A DNA stretch of 64,000 nt, from NCBI RefSeq assembly GCF_046736045.1, contig NZ_CP177134.1:3472001-3536000 (forward strand). Direction: 5' to 3'. Both the position numbers and the translations under genes were made by a program. Below the pieces are notes generated by a model. That model had not been told where the DNA came from, made no database searches, and saw nothing but the letters and a program-made list of their open reading frames with translations. Of the stretch, positions 18,133 through 27,561 are shown piece after piece. Source of the stretch: Leptospira_A sp046736045. GTDB taxonomy: Bacteria > Spirochaetota > Leptospiria > Leptospirales > Leptospiraceae. The stretch's first letter is position 1, and each line of letters begins with the position of its first letter.

Positions 18133-19108
18133 ATTCTGACTCCGGAACTTCACGCAAAAGCGGTTGGGAATGAAAAAAACGAATCAGATCTTCCGCTGCT
18201 TGTTTTTCCATGTTTAATCTGCAATCGTAAGAACACGATCCCATATGTGATGTTAGTATGACATTGTTCAAAGAGGTAAAATCTCCGCGATAAGGTTCTT
18301 CTTGAAAAACATCAAGTGCAGCTCCTGCAATTTTTCCTTCTTTCAGAGAATGGTACAAATCCGATTCGTTGATCAATTCTCCCCTGGCGGTATTGATCAA
18401 GAAGGAATCAGGTTTAAAAAATTTCAAACTGTCACGATTGATCAATTCTTTTGTAAGTTGATAAGCTGGAAGATGTAAACTGACAATATCGGATCTGGAA
18501 TATATTTCTTCTTTGGAAGCAAAGTGAATGTCCAAACCCGACTCCGCGAAGGATCGAATCTCGGACGCAATATCTTTTTTATCATTCACTAAAATCTTAG
18601 GTCCGAAAGGCAAAAGTAATCTGGAAACATTTTTACCTACCCGGCCGAAGCCGATCAATCCTATAACGGATTCACCGATCCTTTTTCCATAATGCCTTGT
18701 CCATTTTCCTTCACGGATCTCATGATCGGACAATCCTACTTTACGGGTCAAACTCACGAGAAGTCCTATTGTCAATTCCGCAACAGCCATCGTAACTGCA
18801 TCGGGAGTATAACAGACCTTAATGTTTTTTTCCTTACATTTCCAGAGATCGACACTATCCAGTCCGATTCCTACACGGGAAATCAATTTGAGTTTGGAAC
18901 TGTTTTTTATCAGAAGAGAAAGATCCTCTGTCCCGGCAATAATTCCGTCAGCCGTGCCTGCAAATTCCAGGATTTCTTCCTTGGTTAATTTACGGGATAA
19001 AGGATTGAAGCTGACCTTTAAATTTTTTTCGCCGGCCAACATTTCCCTGGGCAAAGAATCCGCTTTTCCGAAGGGAAATGTAGATACGAATATTTCAGTC
19101 ATAGGCAT
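18119..19108 (-). CDS. D-isomer-specific 2-hydroxyacid dehydrogenase (phosphoglycerate dehydrogenase-like)
   Basis: A 329-residue NAD-dependent oxidoreductase of the SerA/D-2-hydroxyacid dehydrogenase family. The nucleotide-binding motif is 'IGLIGFGRVGKNVSRLL' (GxGxxG). The catalytic triad is seen as Arg in 'LINTARGELIN', Glu in 'AALDVFQEEPY' and His in 'VILTSHMGSCS'. There is no C-terminal ACT domain, so it matches short PGDH-like enzymes rather than the regulated SerA. Its place among glycosyltransferase genes suggests it makes or uses a hydroxyacid for a polysaccharide substituent, but this is only contextual. ATG at 19108 is used; a second in-frame ATG lies at 19102. The gene overlaps the GT39-like gene downstream by 14 bases. 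Confidence 0.9.
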   Translation of the reverse strand: MPMTEIFVSTFPFGKADSLPREMLAGEKNLKVSFNPLSRKLTKEEILEFAGTADGIIAGTEDLSLLIKNSSKLKLISRVGIGLDSVDLWKCKEKNIKVCYTPDAVTMAVAELTIGLLVSLTRKVGLSDHEIREGKWTRHYGKRIGESVIGLIGFGRVGKNVSRLLLPFGPKILVNDKKDIASEIRSFAESGLDIHFASKEEIYSRSDIVSLHLPAYQLTKELINRDSLKFFKPDSFLINTARGELINESDLYHSLKEGKIAGAALDVFQEEPYRGDFTSLNNVILTSHMGSCSYDCRLNMEKQAAEDLIRFFHSQPLLREVPESEYEYQ

Positions 19109-19147
19109 TTATATATGTATCTTTCCTTACAAATCCAGGTCAAGTAG

Positions 19148-19990
19148 TTGCGGGAAGAAAGAATTCATAAAAAATCTGGCATATATAGTTATTATTTCTA
19201 CAATGACACTGTGGCTCGGGTAACAGTTTGCATCGTATGTTATAATACAAAATATGAGATTCTTATCAAATGTATAGAATCAATTGAAAAACAAAGTTCG
19301 GAATGGAAAGGTATTTTTGTAGATCATTCTCCTCATTCCGATTATAAACAAACTCTGACAAACCGTAAAAATTGGAAATACTTTGAAAGAGGATACGTTA
19401 ACAACGGTTTTGGGGGTGGAAATAATTTTGGTTTCGAAAATTCAGAAGCAGCCGATTATTTTTTATTGGTCAATCCCGATCTGATACTAGGAAAGGACTC
19501 CATACGAAATCTGATTCGATCAATTGAAAACCGATCGAATGCGGGACTCGTCACCGGAAAAATATTTTATCCCAATGGAAATCTTCAAAAACTAAACAAA
19601 CGTAACCCCAGGGTTCTAGCTCTTTTCGGGCGCAGATTTTCAATTTTCGAAAAGATTCCTTTGGTAAAAAAAACAATCGAAGATTATGAAATGTCCGACA
19701 TGGATTATGATAAGGAAAACAATGTAGAATTTGTTTCAGGTTGTTTGATGCTGATCAAAGCGAATGTCTGGAAAGAAATAAACGGATTTGATCCCAGATA
19801 TTTTTTATATTTCGAAGATGCCGACCTAACAAGGAAAATACGAGAAAAAGGCTACGAAACCATCTATAGTCCCGATGCGGAAGCGATCCACGAATACCAA
19901 AGAGGATCGCATAAATCTATTCGCCATTTTTTATATTTTTTAAAAAGTATGATTACCTACTTTCAAAAATGGGGATGGAAGTGGAAATAA
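19148..19990 (+). CDS. GT2 glycosyltransferase, rhamnosyltransferase (WbbL-like)
   Basis: A GT2 enzyme of about 280 residues with the features of dTDP-rhamnosyltransferases: 'VTVCIVCYNTKYEILIKCI', 'NNGFGGGNNFGFENSEA', 'FLLVNPDLILGKDS' (DxD equivalent), 'SGCLMLIKANVWKEINGFD' and 'FLYFEDADLTRKIREKG'. The last block (ED-D) is the catalytic region. The start is uncertain: the open frame begins at TTG 19148, and a GTG at 19211 would remove 21 poorly conserved residues; no in-frame ATG precedes the conserved core. An AGG lies about 9 bases before the TTG. The 3' end overlaps the next glycosyltransferase by 22 bases, so the two are translationally linked. They probably add successive residues to the same glycan. 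Confidence 0.87.
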   Translation: MREERIHKKSGIYSYYFYNDTVARVTVCIVCYNTKYEILIKCIESIEKQSSEWKGIFVDHSPHSDYKQTLTNRKNWKYFERGYVNNGFGGGNNFGFENSEAADYFLLVNPDLILGKDSIRNLIRSIENRSNAGLVTGKIFYPNGNLQKLNKRNPRVLALFGRRFSIFEKIPLVKKTIEDYEMSDMDYDKENNVEFVSGCLMLIKANVWKEINGFDPRYFLYFEDADLTRKIREKGYETIYSPDAEAIHEYQRGSHKSIRHFLYFLKSMITYFQKWGWKWK

Positions 19991-20868
19991 AAACAGTCGC
20001 CATTTGTGTTTTATTCAAAACAGAATCATCCTTCTTTGAAAATCTACGGCAGTTCTGTTTGCAATGCGATTCAGTCATTCTGATTGATAACGGATGTGAT
20101 AAAAAATTCGAATCCGATTTAAGAAAAACAATAACCAAATACGATAAAAAAATAATTTACCATAAAAACGAAACAAACGTAGGATTGGCGATCGCTCAAA
20201 ATACTGGAATCGAAATCGCAAAAAAGCTCAAACCCTCCAGCGTGATTTTTTTCGACGATGACTCCGTTCCTGAAAATGGGATGGTACGACTGTTAGGTGA
20301 TTTTATAAAAAAAAATCCGAATACAGGTTTGGTTGCTCCGGACGTAAAACACAGCTCAGGTGGAATTCAGAAGTATTGGGTAAAACAGGGATTGTTTTGG
20401 AAAAGAAGAAGTTTCCAGCAGGAAGAGACCGCCTTGCTTGAAGTAAATACGGTGATTTCTTCAGGAAGTATGGTTCCCATGCGGATTTTAAAGGAATTGG
20501 GAGGGATGAGAGAGGATTATTTTATAGATTATATAGATATCGAATTTTGTTTGAGAATTCGAAAAGCAGGTTACAAGATAGCAGTTATTAAAGAAGCCAA
20601 CTTGCACCACCATCTGGGTGACAGACAATCCTGGTCCGGTTTGGGAATTAACATATTCCCCACCAATCACAGCGCTCTGCGAAAGTATTATATGACAAGG
20701 AATCGAATCCGAACCTGGAGGCTGTATGCGGCGCAACTCCCCTATTGGTTTTTGATTGATCTGGGTAATTTTTTCTTTGATAGCTTTCGAACTTTTGTTT
20801 TGGAAAAAGAGAAAATTGCAAAAACCAAAGCCATCCTAGTCGGTTTTTGGGACGGCTGGAAGAGCTAA
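19969..20868 (+). CDS. GT2 glycosyltransferase, rhamnosyltransferase-like
   Basis: A 299-residue GT2 enzyme similar to WbbL/RfbN-type rhamnosyltransferases. Motifs: 'VAICVLFKTESSFFENL', 'ILIDNGCDKKFES', 'NETNVGLAIAQNTGIEIA', 'IFFDDDSVPENGMVRLL' (metal-binding DDD), 'SSGSMVPMRILKELGGM' and 'DYIDIEFCLRIRKAGYK'. No membrane helices are expected apart from a hydrophobic C-terminal patch. It starts inside the preceding glycosyltransferase gene (22-base overlap), with two candidate ATGs at 19969 and 19975. It is convergent with the minus-strand gene ending at 20883 across 14 bases. Confidence 0.88.
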   Translation: MGMEVEIKTVAICVLFKTESSFFENLRQFCLQCDSVILIDNGCDKKFESDLRKTITKYDKKIIYHKNETNVGLAIAQNTGIEIAKKLKPSSVIFFDDDSVPENGMVRLLGDFIKKNPNTGLVAPDVKHSSGGIQKYWVKQGLFWKRRSFQQEETALLEVNTVISSGSMVPMRILKELGGMREDYFIDYIDIEFCLRIRKAGYKIAVIKEANLHHHLGDRQSWSGLGINIFPTNHSALRKYYMTRNRIRTWRLYAAQLPYWFLIDLGNFFFDSFRTFVLEKEKIAKTKAILVGFWDGWKS

Positions 20869-20882
20869 CTTCAAATAAACTA

Positions 20883-21818
20883 TCAAAACAGAAAAAAAGA
20901 GATCATCACGCGATACCAACCTTGTTGAAAAAAACCGTATCTGCATTGAAATATCTTTCGTTTTAAAAAAGGAAATTTTGAAACGGAAATAAATCTTTCC
21001 AGGATCTCTTTTTCTTTCATAGGCAAACTCGATTGATATAAACTATAAAAAGACTCTACCTGAACAACTCTCGTTTTATTTTCCAATTTCCATTTGCGGA
21101 TATATGTGATGAATCCGATCAATGTTTTAAAAACTCTTTGGACTGAAATTGATTTTCCTCCAACTACATTGTTTTGATGGATTCTATACCGGATCAACGG
21201 CTCTTCCGTAGTGATTATTTTTCCGAAAGAACAAGCAACGAGGGCCAGCCACCAATCATGCATTTTTGCGCCCGAAGGAATTTCCTCCACCAAACGAAGT
21301 AAAGCTGAATTGATCATGGAAGTGCATCCTGTGACGGTATTCTGCATAATCAAACGATTCAATCTATGACCCAATCTCCAATTGATGTTTTGAAATTTCC
21401 AAAAGGATTTGAAAGTAAGTTTGGATTCGTCATTGATAACGGACAGATCGGAATGAAACAAAAAAGGTTTATCCTTTCCATATTCGGATTCCGCTTTTTT
21501 CATCAGATGAATTGATTTTTCGAGCTTATCCGATTCCCAGACATCATCCTGATCGCAAAAGAAAATATAATTTGCATCTTTCGGAATCTCTTGCAATAAT
21601 AAACCGAAGCTAGCGATCACTCCTACATTTTTTCCGGGAACAAACTTCATGGTAAGTTTGTCTTTCCAGATTGATAAAATGTCCGAAGTTCGATCGGAAG
21701 AACCGTCGTCGCGAACCAGTAAATGAAATGGGATCGATTGATTTTTTAGACTAAGGAGTTGTTCTTCTAAAAATTTTTCTCCGTTAAATGTGGAGAGAAT
21801 GATATATACATTGTCCAT
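20883..21818 (-). CDS. GT2 glycosyltransferase, alpha-1,3-rhamnosyltransferase-like (WfgS type)
   Basis: A 311-residue GT2 enzyme. The N-terminus 'YIILSTFNGEKFLEEQLLSL', 'LLVRDDGSSDRTSDIL' and 'NYIFFCDQDDVWESDKLEK' (DQDDVW) define the subgroup often annotated as alpha-L-Rha alpha-1,3-L-rhamnosyltransferase. 'NTVTGCTSMINSALLRLVEE' and 'MHDWWLALVACSFGKI' complete the pattern. It probably adds a deoxyhexose during repeat-unit assembly on the cytoplasmic side. It is the last gene (3'-most) of the 38-kb minus-strand block, 80 bases after the GT-C-like gene upstream. Confidence 0.88.
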   Translation of the reverse strand: MDNVYIILSTFNGEKFLEEQLLSLKNQSIPFHLLVRDDGSSDRTSDILSIWKDKLTMKFVPGKNVGVIASFGLLLQEIPKDANYIFFCDQDDVWESDKLEKSIHLMKKAESEYGKDKPFLFHSDLSVINDESKLTFKSFWKFQNINWRLGHRLNRLIMQNTVTGCTSMINSALLRLVEEIPSGAKMHDWWLALVACSFGKIITTEEPLIRYRIHQNNVVGGKSISVQRVFKTLIGFITYIRKWKLENKTRVVQVESFYSLYQSSLPMKEKEILERFISVSKFPFLKRKIFQCRYGFFQQGWYRVMISFFLF

Positions 21819-21898
21819 GATTACTTAATTGCCTGATTTTCAAAAACCATCTTGTCTCTTCACTTCTTCGATAACATAATCATTTTCATATTGGAAAA

Positions 21899-23560
21899 TC
21901 AAATTTCAAATATATAAAAATGATCCGTTTCTTTTATTCGATATTCACGGTGCAGATCGAAGAAGAATTTCATATCGGTAGATTTTTCTATAATAATAAC
22001 GTTTAATTTGTCTTTCTTTGCAAAAGATATAAGTTCACTCCAAACACTTGGTCGCTCGGAACCGGACATAAATGCTTCGGACAGACGCGCATACCGATCT
22101 TTGATGCGAGGGGAAAAACCGGAATAACCTTCCACTGTTCTCAAATTCATAGCAGACGTTGCAATCATCCACTCCACCACATAGGACCCCTCCGGTGCGG
22201 AAACTTCAAGAGGTATCTTAACAACCGATTGATTCGAGTTCAAAATTTCCTTTAATTCATTATATAAACCGATTTGTCTGAAATCAATTGAACTCGGTTG
22301 GTACGCAAACCCCGATTCCGATAAAAAACAAATAACGAGGCAAACTAAAAACGACTTTAAACCTGTTTTGGAAAATTTGATTTTAAATAAATAAAAAAGA
22401 TTAATATATAAGAACGCAGGAAAAATCAGTAAAACCAATCTACCCAAGGAACGGGTAGAAAGCAAACCCGGATTAAAGAATGAACTTAAATGATAGAAAG
22501 GATTCACTGTCAAAATTTCCGTTTTAAAAATAAAATCGGGACCAAAGGAAACCAAATAGCTGATGATGATCGGTAACAAAGCCAATAAAAATCTTTTTCT
22601 ATTCAAAGTATTTGAAAAAATCAAAACAACTGAGAAGAGAAAGATCAAACTAAACCCCATAAAATGTACGGACTCGTGCCATCCCCATTGTAAATCGGAT
22701 GGAGTATATGTTTTGGAAAAAGACGGTATTAAACTTAAAGAAACAAATCTCGTCGAATACGTTTGAATCTCTGCTAAAGAACGGAAAGCGTCCGACAATA
22801 ACGAGGTTTGCCAATAGATATATGCAAAATAACCAGTTCCCATCAGAAACAAAAAACAGAACAAAATGATACTTAATATTTTTTTTCCGGGTAGCTTCCT
22901 AAGTGAATATATTTCTCTCCACTCAAAGACAGAGATATATATCAAGAACACAACTAACATTGAAAAAACGGAAGGATCGGACACAAAAATCAAAAAACTA
23001 AATAATAAAAAAAGAACCAGGTCTTTATTCATTTTCAGTTTCAGAAATTTTTTAAAAAAAATAAAACACGGAAACGACAAAATCGCAACGAGTAACTGGG
23101 GATGCATCAGTATATAATTTGTGAAAATCAAATTGGATGATATGAAAAATACGAAAGCGAGACAAAGAAAAATATTTTTTGTTTCCTTATATGCAAGGAT
23201 ATAAACAACAATCAAAGATATCGTAAAAAAAAGAAAAACAGTCAGGTTATATGCGAGAATTGAATTTGCCAAAAACAAACGTAATGGAAGATAAAAAATC
23301 TGATAAGGAAGAAGGAGATGTGAAAAAGAAAGCGAGTTTTCATAAGGGAAAAACAAACTTCCGTAAAAAACAGGTCTTAGTTGTATTATATTCCGATACA
23401 ATTCTTCGGTAAAATAAAAAACCAATCTGGAATCCGCAGTTCCGAATAATAATGTTTTGTTTTCACCAAAAAGTTCAGAAAAGAAAACACAATATAAATA
23501 ACCTACGACAAGACTTAAACAGAAAATATGAATAAAAATATTGATCGTTTTTTTTCGCAT
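21899..23560 (-). CDS. Polytopic membrane protein, GT-C-like glycosyltransferase of unknown specificity
   Basis: A 553-residue integral membrane protein with about 11-12 hydrophobic helices and a soluble C-terminus of about 120 residues. After helix 1 the loop 'FGTADSRLVFYFTEELYRN' has an Asp in the position where GT-C enzymes hold the catalytic acid, followed by 'GSLFFPYENSLSFSHLLL'. This layout is shared with YfhO/GT39-like proteins. A Wzy-type polymerase is an alternative, but the large periplasmic loop near the middle that marks Wzy is not obvious, and the C-terminal soluble domain fits GT-C better. The start ATG at 23560 is 2 bases from the stop of the GT4 gene upstream, so the two are co-transcribed. 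Confidence 0.65.
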   Translation of the reverse strand: MRKKTINIFIHIFCLSLVVGYLYCVFFSELFGENKTLLFGTADSRLVFYFTEELYRNIIQLRPVFYGSLFFPYENSLSFSHLLLPYQIFYLPLRLFLANSILAYNLTVFLFFTISLIVVYILAYKETKNIFLCLAFVFFISSNLIFTNYILMHPQLLVAILSFPCFIFFKKFLKLKMNKDLVLFLLFSFLIFVSDPSVFSMLVVFLIYISVFEWREIYSLRKLPGKKILSIILFCFLFLMGTGYFAYIYWQTSLLSDAFRSLAEIQTYSTRFVSLSLIPSFSKTYTPSDLQWGWHESVHFMGFSLIFLFSVVLIFSNTLNRKRFLLALLPIIISYLVSFGPDFIFKTEILTVNPFYHLSSFFNPGLLSTRSLGRLVLLIFPAFLYINLFYLFKIKFSKTGLKSFLVCLVICFLSESGFAYQPSSIDFRQIGLYNELKEILNSNQSVVKIPLEVSAPEGSYVVEWMIATSAMNLRTVEGYSGFSPRIKDRYARLSEAFMSGSERPSVWSELISFAKKDKLNVIIIEKSTDMKFFFDLHREYRIKETDHFYIFEI

Positions 23561-23562
23561 AA

Positions 23563-24753
23563 CTAAAAATAAATGCTCACAATCTCATCCATTTTTTTTA
23601 TGAATTGATTTTCATTAAAATAGGATACCGTTTCGGAAGCTTTTTTAGACATCAAAACCTTTTCTGATTCGGAAAGATTGATATAAAGAGAGGTTTTTTC
23701 TATCAAATCATTCAAATCATTTACCAAAAAAGATTTTTCAAAACGACTCAATATTTCAACCGGGCCACCGCGATCACAGGCAAAAGGAACCAAACCGTAT
23801 GACATAGCTTCCAATAAGACAATTCCGAAATGCTCATAATAGGCCGGTGAAATTTGTAAAGAATCCCGATCGAAGCCTGTTCCTAACCAAAAGATATCAT
23901 GTTCCGAATATGCTTTTTCCAATTCTTTAAAGGAAACGTTAGGATGAAATCGAATGTTGGAATCATTTCCGTATTTTTCGATCAGAGAATTATAATATTT
24001 CTTATCATTGTCGGAATTTTCATCCAAAGATCCGATCAATGTATAAGATAATTGAATCTCAGGAGATAGTATTTTTCTTAACTTAACAAAACACTCCAAC
24101 AACAAATCCTGATTTTTAGAATGTCCTTCCGATGTAAAACGGGAAATCGTAAGAATTCCAATTTGATTTTGTTTGAAAGATTTATTCCTTGTTAAATGTT
24201 TTGAAGGAATGAAATACGGTTGAACTACCTTGGAAAACAATCCGTTCCATGCTTTTCCGATTTCCAATTGTGTGAATTCGGAATTTGCGATCACCAAATC
24301 ATAACGGGAAAGTAAAAATCCCATCAAACGTGTTTTAATCAATCGAACATATATTTTTCCCCAATACGCAGTAAAGGGAAACATAATCAGATAAATATTT
24401 TTTTTTGCATACGGAAATAGAAATGAAATGTTTGCATGATTTAAAAATAAAAATACATTCCGTACTCTAAATAAAAATTTGAGATATAATAAGAATTTTC
24501 CCAGATAGGGAATATTTCTTTTAAACTCGGAAATTCGAATGGTTTCAATCGAAACATTCTCCGTCATTTTTAGTCCGAAATAAACAGACAACGAATCCAG
24601 AGTTGGTGGTTTGATTTCCGAAGTTAGAATGATTACCGATTTGTTCGGATATTTTTCTGAAAAATATTTTGCGAATTGCAGAGTTGAATTTTCACCTCCG
24701 CCTTTGGTTCCTAAATTCGAATTTAATAAAATGATCTGGTCAGAGTGTAACAT
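23563..24753 (-). CDS. GT4-family glycosyltransferase
   Basis: A 396-residue GT-B fold enzyme. The C-terminal donor-binding domain shows 'SEHDIFWLGTGF' and 'YYEHFGIVLLEAMSYGLVPF' followed by 'ACDRGGPVEIL', the E-x7-E region that binds the nucleotide sugar in GT4 retaining enzymes. The N-terminal acceptor domain opens 'IILLNSNLGTKGGGENSTL', a glycine-rich loop. The resemblance is to mannosyltransferases of the ALG2/ALG11 and WbaZ kind, but specificity cannot be read. It acts on the cytoplasmic face. It starts at ATG 24753, 5 bases after the stop of the large GT2 gene upstream. Confidence 0.9.
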   Translation of the reverse strand: MLHSDQIILLNSNLGTKGGGENSTLQFAKYFSEKYPNKSVIILTSEIKPPTLDSLSVYFGLKMTENVSIETIRISEFKRNIPYLGKFLLYLKFLFRVRNVFLFLNHANISFLFPYAKKNIYLIMFPFTAYWGKIYVRLIKTRLMGFLLSRYDLVIANSEFTQLEIGKAWNGLFSKVVQPYFIPSKHLTRNKSFKQNQIGILTISRFTSEGHSKNQDLLLECFVKLRKILSPEIQLSYTLIGSLDENSDNDKKYYNSLIEKYGNDSNIRFHPNVSFKELEKAYSEHDIFWLGTGFDRDSLQISPAYYEHFGIVLLEAMSYGLVPFACDRGGPVEILSRFEKSFLVNDLNDLIEKTSLYINLSESEKVLMSKKASETVSYFNENQFIKKMDEIVSIYF

Positions 24754-24758
24754 GAAAA

Positions 24759-26516
24759 CTAAATATATTTTTTTATATATTGTTTGCGAACAAATTGATA
24801 TGCAAACCCCGCATGATCGGAAGTATCATTATGAGATTCAAGCAGAAGAAAATTACGATTTGCAGTAGGAAAAAACAAAGTATTCCTTTCCAAATTGAAA
24901 AAACTATTCTGACCATTGATGAATTTTCTAAGTAAATATTGGGAAGATAAAATTTTCGCCAAAAAAGATATTCGAAGGAGATAATAGAATAAAAAATATG
25001 TATTGGTGATACCGATTAACCTTACATTTTCAGGTAACCGTATGGAAAGATTCCGTTCCAATTGTTCTTTCGTGATCACTTCCAAACTGTTCGAAATTAA
25101 AAATAAATTTTTGTCTCTGTTTGTTTCCGCAACTTCATTCAAAACCGATCTGAAATTTTGATTTTTCAAATGGCTTTCAAAATCATCAGGTAAGTAAAAT
25201 GAAATCAGTTGATCCTTTTTTGCTAAGGATTTTTCTTTAAAGAAAATCTCCGTACCCATTCCGAATAATAAAAACCGATACGTTTTAGTCAGTGAAATTC
25301 TCCCGATGAGAATTTTAGGTGCAATGAAAAGAAACACCGAGAGAGCTTTGATGATTTGGAATTTATGTATGACCGATTTCGAAAATAAGCTCATGCCTTT
25401 CTGTAAAAAATTCGAAATAAAACAGAACCAACCGGCATGTCTGAAAAGATAAATCAGATGGGACTTGTTTACGTTGTAAACAAAGTACGGTGAAAACTCT
25501 TTTGAAGAACCTGCATGATGATGAAATATTTTCGTATTCTGATTAACAACCAATTCAAAACCCAAACGACGTATCATCAAAGAAAGATCGGTATCTTCAT
25601 AATATGCAAAGTAGGAAGAATGAAATCCTCCCACCTTCCAAAATAATTTTTTGGAGATAAAGAATGCTCCGCCGCAGATGGCAGTAGATTTTTTATAACC
25701 GGTGGATATGCTCGCTTCCGATTCCTTTGCAAATTCAAAATCACCACCAGTCCCTTCTCCGGTCAAATAAGAACCATTATTCTGAATCAATTCGATACAA
25801 TCCTCCTTGCGATAGGAGATGCGATTCAAACCTGACTTCAATTGAACTTTAGAATTCCCGATCAAAACATCTGCGGTCGATTGCAAAGGATCTTCCAAGT
25901 TGATATTCAATTCATCCAAATGGTGATCATAAAAAAAAGAATTAATAGGAAGATAAATCGATAGAGCATTCCCATCTATCAAAGACCCATTGATTTCCAA
26001 TTCATCCCAATGATCTTTAACTCCATTGCCTCTTGTCAGAATTTTATTATAAATTTTTCGAATCTCTGTGGCATCAATTGATAATTTGGCGGATTTGGAG
26101 ATGGAAGCGGGAATTGTGAGTTTAATGAATTTCCCTGCGAAGTATAATTTATTACCGATCGCTCCAATATTGTTATCTGTTTCAAGAAGATTGATATCTT
26201 CTTTCAAATGCAATCGATCCAAAATCATATCGTTATTTATAAAATAAACATACTTACCTTCTGCATGACTCACACCTAAGTTGTTTCCATTGGAAAAACC
26301 CAGATTTTTTTCAGACTCAATCAAACGGATTTTGTTTTTTAACGAATGACTTTCTATAATGGAGAATAGATTTTTTTTGGAATCTGGAGAAGAATTGTTA
26401 TCTACGATTACAATTTCATAATCAAGATCCTCCAACTTGCCGATAAAGGAATCTAAAAAATTTTGAAAAAAACGATCTCCGTTATAATTGATAGTGATGA
26501 AGCTAACTGTTTTCAA
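24759..26516 (-). CDS. GT2 glycosyltransferase interrupted by an extra beta-rich domain, with long C-terminal extension
   Basis: A 585-residue protein built on a GT2 domain split in two. The first half (1-125) has 'TINYNGDRFFQNFLDSF', 'EIVIVDNNSSPD', 'NLGFSNGNNLGVSHAEGK' and 'VYFINNDMILD'. The second half (about 285-350) has 'CGGAFFISKKLFWKVGGF' and 'FAYYEDTDLSLMIRRLGFE'. Between them about 150 residues (130-280) are rich in beta-prone and polar residues and do not belong to the usual fold. A C-terminal extension of about 230 residues carries hydrophobic stretches and no known motif. The start is TTG at 26516; no in-frame ATG precedes the conserved first strand. It lies 20 bases after the GlfT-like gene. 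Its catalytic class is secure; acceptor and sugar are not. Confidence 0.83.
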   Translation of the reverse strand: MKTVSFITINYNGDRFFQNFLDSFIGKLEDLDYEIVIVDNNSSPDSKKNLFSIIESHSLKNKIRLIESEKNLGFSNGNNLGVSHAEGKYVYFINNDMILDRLHLKEDINLLETDNNIGAIGNKLYFAGKFIKLTIPASISKSAKLSIDATEIRKIYNKILTRGNGVKDHWDELEINGSLIDGNALSIYLPINSFFYDHHLDELNINLEDPLQSTADVLIGNSKVQLKSGLNRISYRKEDCIELIQNNGSYLTGEGTGGDFEFAKESEASISTGYKKSTAICGGAFFISKKLFWKVGGFHSSYFAYYEDTDLSLMIRRLGFELVVNQNTKIFHHHAGSSKEFSPYFVYNVNKSHLIYLFRHAGWFCFISNFLQKGMSLFSKSVIHKFQIIKALSVFLFIAPKILIGRISLTKTYRFLLFGMGTEIFFKEKSLAKKDQLISFYLPDDFESHLKNQNFRSVLNEVAETNRDKNLFLISNSLEVITKEQLERNLSIRLPENVRLIGITNTYFLFYYLLRISFLAKILSSQYLLRKFINGQNSFFNLERNTLFFPTANRNFLLLESHNDTSDHAGFAYQFVRKQYIKKYI

Positions 26517-26536
26517 ATGATTGATATTTGATGAAA

Positions 26537-27556
26537 TTATTTTTTATATAAAATACGTTTTGGTTTTTCATTGTCGAATCGGCCAAACAAACCATCGAAT
26601 GTTTGGTGAAGTAAAAATAAAACACGATTGATTTTATGATCCTCATAAAGTATCGCATTTTTAAGATTTCTAAGCAGATTCATTGTCGTTCGAATATAGA
26701 ATACAAATTTCGATGTCGAATACTTTCGACCGATCCAAATTAAATTTCTCAATCCGAAAAAACGAATCCACAATTCCTGATAGGGAACCATATTCACATT
26801 TTTATTAAAAAAAGTTTTGGTTGGTTTAGGTAGGGACTTGGTTACTTCTTTATGCAAAATCCTGCTTTCGGGAATCATCAGGATACGACCCAACCTACTC
26901 AATCGAATGCAATATTCCATATCATCATTATGAATGAAAAATTCTTTGATGGGAAAACCGGCTTGAATCATCGCTTCTCTTTTTACGGCAAGGCCGACAA
27001 AGGAAGCAGCATGGATCTCTATCGATTTTTCCTTGTACAACTCCTCTTCAATCGGTTTTTGTACTGTCGGGTAAATTTCTTTGAAATCGAACCTTCCACG
27101 ATGCAAAAGACAAAACTGATTCTGAGTATCTACTACGGAACAAGCCAAAGCAACAACGTCGTCTTCATTACCATCTAACAATAGTTCCAAGCTATTGACA
27201 TTAGGTTCGGCATCATCGTCCATAATCCAAAAAAAGTCTCCTTCCCCCTCCAAGGCAAGCTTCATGCCTTCGGAAAAACCACCGGCTCCGCCCGAATTCA
27301 CAGGTAAACGTTTATAATCCAATTGGATAGAATTTTTGCTCGAAGCAAGAATCAGTTTGGAACTAACAATCGATTGATGGTCAATGATATAACCTGATTC
27401 CTTTAGCAGCAAAGGAGTTCCGTCCGTAGATTGGTTGTCAATCAATACAATCCTTGAAATTGATCTGGATTGTTTTAACAAACCGGACAAACATTCCAAA
27501 AGCAATTGTTTCCGATTGAACGTAACGACGATTGCGCAAATTTTCTTTTCAGACAT
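26537..27556 (-). CDS. GT2 galactofuranosyltransferase-like (GlfT1-like)
   Basis: A 339-residue GT2 enzyme: 'CAIVVTFNRKQLLLECL', 'IVLIDNQSTDGTPLLL', 'LPVNSGGAGGFSEGMKLAL', 'FFWIMDDDAEPNVNSLELL' (DDD) and 'FIHNDDMEYCIRLSRLGRI'. The NxGGAGGF and MDDDA blocks are the pattern of GlfT1-type galactofuranosyltransferases. The gene sits 5 bases after glf, which makes UDP-galactofuranose, so use of UDP-Galf is well supported by context. The C-terminal 90 residues are basic and may contact the membrane or a lipid-linked acceptor. Rhamnosyltransferase activity remains possible, since the subfamilies are close. Confidence 0.87.
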   Translation of the reverse strand: MSEKKICAIVVTFNRKQLLLECLSGLLKQSRSISRIVLIDNQSTDGTPLLLKESGYIIDHQSIVSSKLILASSKNSIQLDYKRLPVNSGGAGGFSEGMKLALEGEGDFFWIMDDDAEPNVNSLELLLDGNEDDVVALACSVVDTQNQFCLLHRGRFDFKEIYPTVQKPIEEELYKEKSIEIHAASFVGLAVKREAMIQAGFPIKEFFIHNDDMEYCIRLSRLGRILMIPESRILHKEVTKSLPKPTKTFFNKNVNMVPYQELWIRFFGLRNLIWIGRKYSTSKFVFYIRTTMNLLRNLKNAILYEDHKINRVLFLLHQTFDGLFGRFDNEKPKRILYKK

Positions 27557-27561
27557 GATTA

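Noticed and set aside
18133..18153. GTG start giving 7 extra residues for the GT39-like gene
   Set aside because: The ATG at 18132 has GGAG at good spacing; the GTG does not.
21899..23560. O-antigen polymerase Wzy
   Set aside because: A C-terminal soluble domain and an early Asp loop fit GT-C better, and the large central periplasmic loop of Wzy is not evident; kept as an alternative only.
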